64,000 nucleotides of DNA, taken from NCBI GenBank assembly GCA_049724395.1, contig JAUGWO010000123.1, positions 1 to 64,000 on the forward strand. Reading direction: 5' to 3'. Position 1 is the stretch's first letter, and every line of letters starts with the position of its first letter. This document shows positions 44,201 through 54,623 of the stretch, piece by piece. This stretch comes from Spongospora subterranea f. sp. subterranea (Eukaryota > Endomyxa: Phytomyxea > Phytomyxea > Plasmodiophorida). Both the position numbers and the translations under genes were made by a program. The notes under the pieces were generated by a model. The model made no database searches. It was not told the origin of the DNA and saw nothing but the letters and a program-made list of their open reading frames with translations.

Positions 44201-45893
44201 CGTTTCCAAGACTCGTACGCCAAATATCATATCTTGAAACTAACGTAGTAAGTTCATTGCGCGTTGCTGGTATACCACTCTTTATCGCTCTATCCACCAT
44301 ATTCTTGATAGCTGAATCAGTCTCAAACTTATCCTCATCTCCTATTGGAATAATGTAATCAAATCCAGGTTCAGGATACTCAGAATCATGTTCGGTCATT
44401 CGCTTTGACTGAATCGGTGCGCGATCACTGTCAGCGGGTTCATGTGGATCTGGGCCGATAGTAATGTTGTTTTCGCTGGCTTCTTTGAGGATCTCGTCCA
44501 GCAGGAGTTCGGGATCGATTCCTAGCTTTCGTAGTTCCGGCTTTCCAATAAGAACAGTCTCCATGTCTTCGTCCACGACGTTAACAGCAGTTGACCGGAA
44601 ATTTACGGTACCTGCTTTTGTTGATAACGTCAAATCTAAATATGCCACTTGCCTGATTGTTGCAAAACTATCGCTTGTAGCTAGTTTGCACTTTAGTGGT
44701 GGCGTGATTGTTTGAATCATGACTGGAACTTTATCAGTAACCATATCTAACATCCGGCGGCAGATAGTAGTCTTATAAGACCCATCGTCCAATTCGAACG
44801 GGAGGTGAATCTTATCCTGAATCAGCACACGGTTACTAACGCAATAATCAGATGTTGGGACAAGTTTCTTAGACTGCATATTTGCTTTCGTGAGGTTCAG
44901 CTTATCGAACGCGGCTTTGCGCTCCTCAGGGGTACATTTAGTGCATACTTGTAGCCAATGTTTTCCGCCACAATGTAGACAACCACCATCTGGAGGGTCT
45001 CGACTGCCATATCGCTTCAGTGACGCAGCTGAGATTACGCTATTATTCGGTTGTAAATTCGGCATGTTCGGTTTCAACGATTTGGACTTTTCGATAGTTT
45101 TCATCGTGCGACTTTTCTGTCGTTCAGTGTCCGGGTGAGTGTTCAGTTGGTGTACTTCATGCTGTTGTTTCGCTTTTGATGTGAGCAAGTCAAAAAAATC
45201 AGCTTCATCGCTTTTCGCCTTTTGATGGTCGCCAAATGAGATCGCGTGCTCAATCATGTCGTGTAGGGTTGCTGGTCGAACTCCGGCACGTAGGTATTTA
45301 ATTTTTAGCTTGATTCCTTCGTCGTCCTTGAACACATGCTCTAGGCCGTTATCTGCAATAAAATCGTCAAATTTGGCGAAATAAGCTAGAACTCGTTCCG
45401 CAGGGTTTTTGAGTGACAGGTTCATGATGATTTGTTTCCTAATTGTAGCCTCGATATCTTCGTGGCAATGCTCAGTCGCTTGTTCTTGCAGCTTCTTAAG
45501 GTACACATCCAGGTCTGAATCCGTAAGCTGGTCAACTGGCTTTTTTAAAACATATTTGGATATTGCTTTGAGTTTGCTTAAGTCAAAGCTACTTTTCAGT
45601 GAGACGGGTTGGACTTTGTCGCCATGTAATTCCCTCCGTTCTGTGATTAGTGCCAGATACGATTCGCGTTCTCGGCGAAATACAGCGATCGCCTTGGGGT
45701 CAAAAGCCTTGATGATCGGTGGTTTTAAGGGAAAAAATATTGGTGTCTGGCCGGCTATGACATGCTCGGCTATGGATTCTGGTTGTGGATAGGCAGGGTT
45801 GGCACCCTGATCGGAGTCGGCGTCCATGCTCCTGGTTTGGGCCATGAACTTCGGGGCGTGGGTTTGTCGCCTGTTTGCAAGTTCATCTGGCAA
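41226..45893 (-). CDS. Gypsy Gag-Pol polyprotein, 1555 residues
   Basis: A single frame from MPDELANRRQ. A helical Gag part (about residues 50-300) is followed by a shortened zinc knuckle, CLHCGGKHWLQVC. The protease region has FELDDGSY and ends VLIGKPELRKLGID. RT: MTVDTVEINKQIEPI, YILLDCFKGYWQFPL and LLWLDDVLAYA (LDD catalytic site). RNase H: LFPDASQDFWSAVL, IIEKEAYPIIEG and IHTDHRNLMYIF. Integrase: HSGLSGHQAKEPTLKSIESF with CIHC (zinc region), core IHYDFLFIGK and VSDQGTHFKNQVV. The last 60 residues are a chromodomain (YVVEDLRDIRR, VVWSGFEAQDTTWEPLENL). Gag and Pol lie in one frame, as in several fungal and oomycete families. Confidence 0.92.
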   Translation of the reverse strand: MPDELANRRQTHAPKFMAQTRSMDADSDQGANPAYPQPESIAEHVIAGQTPIFFPLKPPIIKAFDPKAIAVFRRERESYLALITERRELHGDKVQPVSLKSSFDLSKLKAISKYVLKKPVDQLTDSDLDVYLKKLQEQATEHCHEDIEATIRKQIIMNLSLKNPAERVLAYFAKFDDFIADNGLEHVFKDDEGIKLKIKYLRAGVRPATLHDMIEHAISFGDHQKAKSDEADFFDLLTSKAKQQHEVHQLNTHPDTERQKSRTMKTIEKSKSLKPNMPNLQPNNSVISAASLKRYGSRDPPDGGCLHCGGKHWLQVCTKCTPEERKAAFDKLNLTKANMQSKKLVPTSDYCVSNRVLIQDKIHLPFELDDGSYKTTICRRMLDMVTDKVPVMIQTITPPLKCKLATSDSFATIRQVAYLDLTLSTKAGTVNFRSTAVNVVDEDMETVLIGKPELRKLGIDPELLLDEILKEASENNITIGPDPHEPADSDRAPIQSKRMTEHDSEYPEPGFDYIIPIGDEDKFETDSAIKNMVDRAIKSGIPATRNELTTLVSRYDIWRTSLGNDPPAKVSAQKLHRKPGATHFRCKLRRYPIPYQEFMHAHTNALEKNNYIYRNPQSRDASAALVIPKPDKRGYRMTVDTVEINKQIEPIIWPMPHIDIILGYLRDATSYILLDCFKGYWQFPLHLDSQEMCSFMTHEAVFTPRRLIQGIIDSVATFQSGMQQVLGDLLYKCALLWLDDVLAYANKNSPMTHMVVLSKVLLEMAKRGIKCNPDRCNLYAETVKWAGHNISPEGVTYDNSFIQALLDMQPPIHGDDLQQFVCALNWIRKSIPNFNELTHPLQDLLLTTTRTVQSCKKTVLRRIRLADIGWNASHQESFKMIKECVAGLTRLAHPKSDWLTCLFPDASQDFWSAVLTQIPPEDINLPLTEQRHELLACLSGTFRANSLRWAIIEKEAYPIIEGIFRLRHFLIGSNPVRIHTDHRNLMYIFNPMKRCTNVARHTADRLERWQLQLANIPYIIEHVEGNENVWADLFTRWGKSKISIDAQLKAFKAPILIQPISKNFIWPSLHEIATVQATYLSHSDAQHLPNISIDNQSLLWDGSDQIWKTAEGKLWIPTNSGSNLRLRISIIAHSGLSGHQAKEPTLKSIESFFWWKNMKEFVSSVVERCIHCVRLRGKVVPRPFGHAIHASRPNQVIHYDFLFIGKVPKNHSHSFEYVLVLKDDLSQFIELIPCESADHYVTVHGLIDWFKRFGIVFTHVSDQGTHFKNQVVSDLCSRLHISHHFTTAYTPWANGSVEVVNRLLLFVLRALISEFRLSFHDWPCLLPLVNMALNHRVRSHIGYAPVTIMTGLQPSTLISTIFIERLDKIAEVSLTPEAINEMTCELRDACDRIHRNVESNVTIQRQQSHRTHSKRRQVIPMNFCIGDYVLVASNLHRNTQHKLRGAWQRPSQIVGTVNDHVYQVQDLITKAIENVHAVRLKLYDDSSLNVTEELYNQVAHDGQGYVVEDLRDIRRNNNTGDIEVQVVWSGFEAQDTTWEPLENLKDDVPVLLKKF

Positions 45894-45927
45894 AGCTAGA
45901 TGCCAGGTAGTCTGCTATAAAACGTTT

Positions 45928-46032
45928 TGTGCAGGGTCCGGCTGACTATTAGGTTGGCAATAGTAAACAGAACTGCTTTTATTCAGTAGCTTAAGTAGGT
46001 CCGTAAGTGCATTGGGGCTGCAGTTCTGTACA
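45928..46032 (-). repeat. 5' LTR of the young gypsy element (105 bp)
   Basis: Identical to the other LTR except one base (near 45987). A GAATAAAAGC stretch inside may serve as polyadenylation signal. No obvious tRNA complement follows it, so the priming mode is unclear. Confidence 0.92.
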
Positions 46033-48094
46033 GACAAAAAATCGAATTTGAATTCGTCCGATTGCCACAACGTGACGTTTGGACTGCATTCAACTCAGAA
46101 GCAACAACAACAGTACTGTTGCGACCAATATGGCTACCCTTTGACTCCAATTGGCCCTGTTTCTCTACTTTACAATCCTTAACCCAAACATTAAAGTCCC
46201 ATATACTTCCAGTAGTAATGGAAACAAGTTAACCCCCGATATTGTCAGTTCGATGATGATTTTGATGCCATTGAAGTCATTTTCAAGAAATGCAATAGGG
46301 TACTGTAATCAATTGCAGCAAAGAAAACCGAATTAACCATGTCTGTAATTATTAATCAATATTTGAAACTAAAGTTGCGGTATTGTAATTCAGCTCTTAT
46401 CCATATCAAGTGTCTAACTACTTGACAGTGGGTCGAGTCTCAAAATGTGGACATGACAATTGTGTCCCATTTGGGATTTCACGCTCAGATTCTTCCCCAT
46501 TTTTTTGAAAGCAAATACCTGGCAGTAGGGACTGGCATAAAGATTCATTTCAAGATATGATGCAATAATCGGAAGATGCCTGGCAGTAGGGACTGGCATA
46601 AAGAGAAGTGTTTGGAGGAGGTCATCGTTCCTGACCCAAAATCGAAGGCCATCAAAGTAGTCGTCGACAATCCGCTGAACAAAATAATACGCACCACCCA
46701 CGAGCCTTTCAGTAGCAAGTTCAAAGTAGTTTATCTAGGCAGCAGACGCAATCTCCAAACAACCAACAGCAATTGTGTTTGCTCGCTTACGTAAGACAAT
46801 GAATCATTGGGCCTACAGGGTCCATGATACGATTAATTTGTCAGCAAACTGATTTTCCATAATATGATAACACAGCAAGCATGTTACTCAGACACCAAAC
46901 CTTAATTGATTTATTGCAGTGTTAATGAAAAATGTCCTATGAGTTGCTTTTTTCGCTGCCCGACAAATGCACTGCGAGAGCGAGACCTGTTCAGGACGAT
47001 GGCAACGGTTTTCCAGGACGGCAAGTGCTTCCGATTATAATTGAGCGAGAATTATGTGTGAGACGGAGATGTGTTCAAAACTATGGCAATGCTGTGTCAG
47101 CGAGAGTGTTGAGCAAGATTGCGGTAGCAAAGCTTGGTTCAAACCAGAACGAGGATCTGGCTGAGCAGAAAAAAACGTCAACGGGAACGGAACGGCAAGA
47201 AATATCTCAAGTAGGATTCATTTGTAGAATTCGCGCCGATTGTCTCTTTTCAAAAATAGACAACACCATGTCGTGTACTGGCTTTGTCTCGTCTTGATCT
47301 CTCCTGGCTCCGATTCGCCCCGTAATTCCGATCCATCGGTTTTGTCCGAACGCAGAATGTTGCTGGAGAGGGTTTGACGTTTGCTGAATAGTCTGTTGTT
47401 GACTTGGCCACTGTCAGAAACCAGACCAACAGGTGAGTATCAATTTTGGACAAACGCGATGTTTTTTGTTTGTTGAGAATCGATTCTCTGTGGCTTGATG
47501 ATGTCAAGAAAAATTGATTGTTAGCGGGAAATCTACACATGCAAGATCCGATTGCCCCTTAAAGATGGCGGTAAGCGTCGCCGTAACAGCAACCAAGAAT
47601 ACCTGTCAATAATGGAGGATGCTTACAACTTCGTTTGATGGAAGGCAAGGCGGCGAACAATCGTGGCGGGACAGAAGCTGTGTAGATCGGTTGGGCACCA
47701 GCACTGGATGAATAAAGACTTTGTCACGTTTTTGGACGGCAGGAACTGTCGAACTCGGTGATTTCGACTGCGAAACAATCCAGATGTTCGATGATAAACT
47801 TGAGACATGTTGTCCATTTTAATCGCCAAAGCATAGCTCCCACTGTCCCTATAACTTGTTTTTCACCTTTGCCCTGCACAAGGATCGAATATTTCGATTG
47901 TAACCTGAGCTCCGAGAGAATATCATGAATTCTGCACTCAAAAGACGAGATGGCGAACCTGTGGCGGCAAGGCCATGGCGCAACCTGTGTGTTGGACCGT
48001 GTTATTGTCCGTAGTCCGTAACGCTGCTCCGCCCTGCCCTTCTCCTCTGGCCTTCCCAACCATCGCTAATCGCCAGACTTGATCATCTCGCCGG
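46033..48094. other. Unassigned region upstream of the CDK gene
   Basis: Frames at 46576-46794, 46932-47297 and on the minus strand at 47938-48297 have no recognisable domain. A 26-bp direct repeat (cctggcagtagggactggca...) occurs at 46518 and 46579. The last several hundred bases should hold the CDK promoter. Confidence 0.45.
46518..46604 (+). repeat. 26-bp direct repeat spaced 61 bp
   Basis: Identical copies at 46518-46543 and 46579-46604, cctggcagtagggactggca followed by taaaga. Possibly the footprint of a small duplication. Confidence 0.85.
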
Positions 48095-50950
48095 ATGGCC
48101 AGCCCTGTCAAGCTGTCCAATGCCAATCCCCCAACGTCAGTATTTTGACAGCCTTTCATGAAAGTCAAAGCAGTGATTTTTCGTTTACAGGGCTCTTCCA
48201 TTACAGCTGATTGAGCAAATTGGCCGAGGAACCTACGGCACTGTCTGGAAAGCGTTTGATGTTGACGACAGATTGGTGGCTTTGAAGCGTCTTGCAATGG
48301 ATAAAGAGACAGATGGTGTTAGTAATTTTCGAGTCATACTATCTCCCCGTCATTATAACAGTTTTCTAGTTTCCAATCACGTCCGTCCGTGAGGTTAAGG
48401 TTCTACAGTGTGTTCAACATCCAAATATCATTCGTCTGGAATCATGTCACACATCTATGGGTACGCTGTCCTCAGCCACTTGTGTCGAATTTCGCTTTCA
48501 TTGTTCAGCCGAATAACAAATGTGCTGACCTCGTCTCTGTCATGTGTTGCGTTCGTCCTCTTGTTTTCATTATGTGCTTTCATCTCTGTTCCCCTTTGCG
48601 GATTGTACTCACTGGTTATTCTTGTTTGAAAATTAGCAGACTCGGTGATAAATTTCTATTTGAGTCGCTTTCTCTCAAAGGTTCATCTGTTTGTTCATTT
48701 CATAATAATTTGATGTTCGCTTCGATCTGCGAAATTGGCTCAATAACAACACCGCCAGTTAACACCAATCACGTGTCTGACACTTTTTTAATCAGACGGT
48801 CATTTATATCGGCCAGGTGCCTGTGTAGATCTTGTATTCCCATACATGGAACATGATCTTGCAGGGATCCTCGAGCAACAATCCATCCAGCTCTCACCAT
48901 CTTTGATCAAGTATTATCTGCACGAAATTTTGGTCGGTTTGCGCTATCTCCATGCTAATCACGTTATGCATCGTGACATAAAAGGTGAAGCATTCAACGG
49001 ACACTAGTGGAATTGGTGTTTATCGTTGTGCTTGTCGTTTAATCTTGGCTTAATGTTTGTGTTTTTTTAGCATCAAATATTCTAATCAATAATAATGGGT
49101 CTGTGAGGATCGCGGATTTTGGCTTGGCTCGGTTCACAGATGTTCGATGTCAAGAGTACACTAACAGGGTTGTAACAATGTGGTATCGACCACCGGAACT
49201 GTTTCTTGGCGCGCAGGTACCATTCTTTTTTGATCATCCGAGTTTCTTCCTGTTTCTAAATGTGATCATGGATCAAGTCCATGTTGATATTGAAGACATT
49301 GATTCCTTGTACATTTTTTATGTGTTAGGCGTATGATTACTCTATTGATATGTGGTCTGTTGGTTGTATTATGGCCGAGATGTTGACCAAGGTCCATCCA
49401 TTTGCTGGTACCAGTGAATTGGACACACTCGATCGCATCTTCAGGTTGTGTGGCACACCGGATCCAGTTTCATGGCCGGGTTTCACTCAAATGCCATGGT
49501 ATTCAAGCCTGAAGCCAAGGTCCGTTCACTCACTATATAATTGCGCTTTTGCTACGGTTCATCTCGTTCTAGTTTAGCTCTTGATTCATTACTAAAAAGT
49601 CAGGTTGGTTGAGTTTGTTACATCATCAGTTTTGACGTTTTTGACCGCTCTACCTGCCCTAGCTTTTTTCTTTGGATAGTTGCATCCGTTGTCCTTCTAT
49701 ACATCATCGTATTTTTCTGCTGATTTCATGCTATTTTTAATCTAAGCTTTTTCTTCACGACTTTGTTTCTTACTGCTTTTTACTGGTTCAGATGGTACCA
49801 ATCTCTATTTAGTCTCATGCTACTTTTCCAGGAAACCGAGGACTCGTCAGTTCGAAAATGTCTACAAGGTCCGTTATTTTTCCATCGTGATCTTGCGATT
49901 CTTCGTTATTAAGTTTTTACTTGTGAAAGGAGCTTCCTGCTGACGCATTATCGCTTCTTCAAGGGCTTCTTTGTTTGGATCCTAACCAGCGTCTTACTGC
50001 GCAAAGCGCCCTCAGTAATGGCATATTATCTTTTTGTTTCCCTTTTCAACATGTAGTCGTTTTCTATCGTAAATTGCTGTCTGTTTTAATCTTTGACTGT
50101 TTTCTTTGCAGAGCACGAATATTTCAGAGCTACCCCGTTTCCAATACGACGCACTGAACACCCGCGATTTCCACATTCTCACGAGTTCAAGTGCCGACAG
50201 CTTCGTGCTCTGCGCAAACATCGCCGTGATCCAAATTCATACCAGGGTGCCATGGCGATGACCGAGTTAGATTCTGCTCGCAAAGTCGCGTCACCAAGGG
50301 TGAAAGTCAGCCCAGCAGCCGTTCAGGTTGGGCCCTCTCCAGATCGCAGGCGGAGATCCAGGTTTGGACCTATTGGCATCGGCGACAACGACAAGTCTCA
50401 ACAACTCAAAATTTCTGAATCTAATTTTGCACAATGCTTTGCTGATACGAAGGAGCATTGTTTCCGGGATAGGACTCAAACACATGATTATGGTGATAGC
50501 AGATCGGCTCATCATTTTGACGGTCGGCATACAACGCAACGTCGTGATGATTCGAGAGCGTCGCGCAGGTATGAAAAAAGGGTCGACCGTCATCTTGAAA
50601 TCAAACCAGCTTTCAACCATCGAAAAAGAGACTCTTTTCCAGATTTTTCTGGTCATTGTGACGAGGATTTTCTCAGGCAACATCCTCGTCACCCTGAGCG
50701 CTCAACGCGAGACGATCGGCTCGTTGAATCGTCACTTCAACAGCGATCCAGGAGTCATCGTTCGTCAGATTCTGGATCTCGGAGTGGTTCTCGTGATCTC
50801 GATGAAGATCGTTATACTAGCTCAGATAAATTTTTCAGAGAGGCAAAGTATCACAACCACAAGCAATTACGGCGCCGTATATCATACGATTCAGATGAGA
50901 AAAACAAGTACTCCGACAGATATCAACCCAGTGTTCGACAGAAGCGATGA
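48095..50950 (+). CDS. CDK9/CDK12-like cyclin-dependent kinase with Arg/Ser-rich tail (9 exons)
   Basis: Exons 48095-48135, 48191-48317, 48370-48460, 48817-48984, 49071-49216, 49329-49519, 49832-49868, 49930-50014 and 50112-50950 join in frame to 574 codons; all introns are GT-AG, from 52 to 356 nt. Kinase motifs: [12 protein letters not shown] (ATP loop), VALKRL (Lys), [12 protein letters not shown] (cyclin-binding helix, PITALRE type), [21 protein letters not shown] and [16 protein letters not shown] (activation loop with the T-loop Thr). The helix sequence and domain order place it with transcriptional CDKs of the CDK9/CDK12/CTK1 group. The 285-residue tail is rich in Arg, Ser, Asp and His ([18 protein letters not shown]), like the RS regions of CDK12. 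The likely substrate is the RNA polymerase II C-terminal domain in the nucleus. Confidence 0.9.
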
Positions 50951-53129
50951 GCCTCCCATATGTGAATAATAAATGTCATCAATTTTCAAGTAATTTAAAC
51001 TTGCTCTGCCATTCAAAAGTACTTTCCTAGTTTGACCATTTGTTAATGACTACCGTAGATCATATCGGTAATTATGTTATACAACTGGTTTGAATTTACA
51101 CGCACTTGGCCAATGTGTTTAGAAATCACCATGAAACGGGACGATTTTTGCTACGTCATTTCGGGATGTTCGCCGCATAACAATCCTTTAAATGTCGCAA
51201 CAGATGTACCAATCGTGTCACCGTCCAAACTATTTGTATGATTGAATTATCATGTTGATGATATGGCATAATGCCAGGCGTCTTTTGGCGGTGGCCAGGG
51301 TCAATTTCTGGTGTCCAATGCCTTGAGTTTATTACTCCATGCGATTAAATTTCAAAAATACTCGGGCTTTGTTTTCTCCTTATAATAGCTGTATAACAAA
51401 ATTGAACTGAACTCATCATGTGCTAAGACAATAATCTATTCAGAACTGTTCGCCTTGTAGCTCTTCATGGTATCCCCGGTTAAAAACGAGCTTGAACCTT
51501 GCATGGCATTATGAGGTCACTCAACGCGATATTTTTTTGAAAGAACAGACACCAGCCTTTATGCGATTGATTGAACAAAACAAAAAAGCAAATATACAGC
51601 AAAAGGCTGACGGTTTTCATCCTGCAGGTTTCTGATCTGGATGCGACCGCACCCAGATCAGCAGTCGTTGGAAGTATCAGGTTCCCACGTTTGGACTTGT
51701 GCCATATTTAGAGGTGCTCACTTGACACACATTTGTCGCACCCACCAGACCATGGCAGGCGGCTAAAGCAGTTGGAAAACGTATAAATGTTTCATCCGGG
51801 TGGACAAGGGTTGATATTTCAAAATGGGATATAGTTGATGAAGACCATTTTATTGATCAGCAGGTAGGCCACGACATAAACCATTTTTTCAGATTGTAGT
51901 CGTGCGAATATCCCTCAATCTAGCCAGTGGACTAATCGAGGAGTCTCGCGCCGAAATCGTTTTAATATGCTAATCGAACCCGCGTTGCATAGGCTTATGT
52001 CGTTTTGTAATTCGGCGACTCTTGTTAATGTTCATCGCACGAACAATGCCTTCGCTTCGTTGCACCAATTCTGGTCTTATCAACTTTCAAAGGATCCCCT
52101 GAACAGAAATACGAAATCATTGATGGACTGAAACGTTCAGTTCTGGATTATGACCGAATGAAGGAGTTGCTGAGCAGCACCCGAGCATATTCAGTTTTAA
52201 GTCGTGTCGGGTCGGGGACCTGTGGGCGGGATGCGCAAGGCGCCCACTCGCCCAAGTTCATGGAACTCGAAAAGAATCCTGCTGGAGGAGAGCCGACGCC
52301 TCATCATGGACGCCGATAGCGCATGGTTTGCAGTCGACGACGACTTGATCAGTTCAAAAGCACAAGTTGTTCAAGTCAAGACTTTACGCCAAAGGAAGGC
52401 TGGCAAAGAAGGCAACAACAGCTAATGTCCTGGCTGACGGCCAAACCAAATAGTCCAGCAAATCTATGTTGATACAAGGGTCATTAAACAAGGAGGAGAT
52501 TGTTCAGTTGTAAAAAAAACAGAACTAAGAGCACCATTGACGTTTTTCAATTCCGAAAAAGGCCAGTGATTGAGATTGTCGCGCGGCAATCATGTTCCTG
52601 TCCTCAGCGCGATTGACCCTAAGACAAAACAACCGTTCAAAAAACAACCGTTCAAACGAGCTCGACGGGTGCGTGCTATGCACAAAAGAAGTAGTGCAAT
52701 ACGCGCCATCAGTTCATGTGCACATCCATTGTGTGGAACACAGCCGACGACATGGGCTGTTACTTTTCAACAGCGAAAGAAAATGGCGACAGTGTGAGAT
52801 ACTGCCAGCGCTAGAAGAAAATATTTGATATCGGACGAACATCGAGAGGTTCGGAGACAACGTCGGCAGAAGCAGTCAACATCACCTGCTTTTGATTTCA
52901 ATGACTGACAGACGGGAGATATCGATGAAAACGTGTTTTTGGGCAATGTTCCTCAACTTGTTGATTGGGAACGAGCAAATGTGGTTTATCAAACATTTGG
53001 TGTCGAAAGTCACATACTAAAATCGAAGTGACCAAATGAACAAGGGGAAAAGTGCATTCTGTTTCTTGAGAAAGCGTCATCCAGATCATACGATTGCATC
53101 ATTGTATTGTGAGCGACTCAAAAATGCCC
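50951..53129. other. CDK 3' flank and decayed repeat sequence
   Basis: The first few hundred bases are the CDK 3' flank. Between 52100 and 52830 broken frames occur, among them CVLCTKEVVQYAPSVHVHIH near 52660-52720, a Cys/His pattern that could be a zinc finger of the following transposon. A short repeat, aacaaccgttcaaa, occurs twice near 52627-52655. No gene can be supported. Confidence 0.4.
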
Positions 53130-54363
53130 AGCCATGTCAAGACCTATACTGATGGACATGAGCGCCCAGATGTTGTTGAGTATCGTAAACGGTACGACAC
53201 TCCCAACCCTTTGCGTTTACACTTTAGCCCACTTTGCTACTTTTATTAGGTTTTTAGAGTTATTTGCCAAGCTTTACTCTCGCATGGACAAGTACGAGGG
53301 CGATAACATGGAAAGTGTGATTCCTGCCGAAGTTCTTCCAAACAAAAGTTCCCTAGTGTTATTAACTCACGATGAGACTTGCTTTCTGAATCAAATGACA
53401 GTAAGAAGACAATTTGGTTAGAAGGCGATCGTCAGATTTTGAGGCCAAAAGGATCTGGCAGATCCATTATGGTGTCCCAGTTTTTGTGCCAGTGCCATGG
53501 GAATATGGAAGTTTTGCTGACGAATGAGATTGCTGAAGCATTCCCAGACATCACAGCTTTTGGATCAGTTGGCTCAACCATTGCAACTCTCAAGTTGATA
53601 AAACCAGGTAAAAACGCAGATGGATATTGGACCAACAGGGATCTTGTGGAGCAGACGAAATTAGCGCTGATTGTCTTTCGGGTGCTTCATCCTAATTCCA
53701 AGCCAGTTTTCGCTTTCGATAACTTGCAAAATCACCGAGCTATCCGCCTGATGGGCTTGTTGCTTTAAGGTTAAATCTGTTCGATGGTGGAAAAAATGTA
53801 GCGCATGTGAGGTCAGGATGGTATGTTTCCGGTGGAGAACGGGTTACTCAAGACATGCAATTTACCAATGAGTTTGGTTATGCAATTAACGGTCTTGTCC
53901 AAAAAGGAATTCGTCAGATTCTCACCGAAAGGCGCCTTTGGCCCACTTCTGGGATGAGCCTGAATGATGCGCGTCTGCTGCTGTCGAGTCAACCCGATTT
54001 CCATTCGCAACAAGAATGGTTAGAAGAAACAGTGTCGAGCAGAGGAGGCATAATCATTTTTTACCCCAAGTTCCACCCAGAGTTCAACTGGATCGAAATG
54101 TTTGGGGCGCAACGAAAAAGTACACTCGAAAGCACTGCACTTATTCGTTTAAGGATTTGGAGAGGGTAATTCCAATAGCGCTGAAAGTGACAACAATTGC
54201 CACGATGAGACGGTTTGTCAGGAAATCCTTCCGGTATATGGATGCTTATAGGGAGAAAAATGGGCTATTTCTCAACAACCGGCAAGTTGAATACGCTGTC
54301 AAGAAATATCGCTCGCACAGGACTATCCCTCAATCAGTATTGGATGATTTGGATGACCTTTAA
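53130..54363 (+). mobile_element. Fungal-type DDE transposase copy, broken
   Basis: Frames in order: VKTYTDGHERPDVVEYRKRY (about 53118-53180), then TIWLEGDRQILRPKGSGRSI with MVSQFLCQCHGN, then LIKPGKNADGYWTNRDLVEQ, VFAFDNLQNHRAI, then KGIRQILTERRLWP, SSQPDFHSQQEWLEE and IIFYPKFHPEFNWIEM, then VWGATKKYTRKHCTYSFKDL, ending SFRYMDAY and AVKKYRSHRTIP. This is the best preserved of three copies in the window and shows the whole catalytic core, with about five frame changes. The acidic residues in FAFDN and the E in NWIEM are probable catalytic residues. The palindrome tacacttaagtgta follows at about 54374. Ends not defined. Confidence 0.75.
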
Positions 54364-54586
54364 TTTTCATATATACACTTAAGTGTACATTAAAATTGTC
54401 AAATATAATTGGACTAGGGTTTGAAATTGTCGGTTTAAGGTGATCGCCACTGTACAGTACTCGAAATGTTCCTGTGATGTTTTCGAATTGAAGAATGAAG
54501 AACATGTGATTTTCTTAGCTGGAAGATGTGGAACTTGGTTGAAAGAAGAGTTTGTTAGCCTACATTTCCCCTATCAAACAGAATTA

Positions 54587-54623
54587 CTCCCTCCGATCAA
54601 CAATGATAGTCCGGTTCACGGAG
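54587..54623 (+). repeat. Left Stowaway-type terminal inverted repeat
   Basis: Begins CTCCCTCCGATCAACAATGA directly after TA (54585-54586); pairs with 56285-56321 on the other end with about three mismatches. Confidence 0.88.

Larger units (their letters stand above)
41051..46032 (-). mobile_element. Ty3/gypsy LTR retrotransposon, looks whole and young
   Basis: Two 105-bp LTRs (41051-41155 and 45928-46032) enclose a single long frame on the minus strand. The LTRs differ at one base, so the insertion is recent. A purine tract (AGACAGGGGGAA in element orientation) adjoins the 3' LTR at 41156-41167. No matching target duplication was found (TATTG left, GACAA right). The order Gag, protease, RT, RNase H, integrase, chromodomain, and motifs such as LLWLDDVLAYA and DWPCLLPLVNMALNH, resemble the gypsy elements abundant in oomycete genomes. 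Confidence 0.9.
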
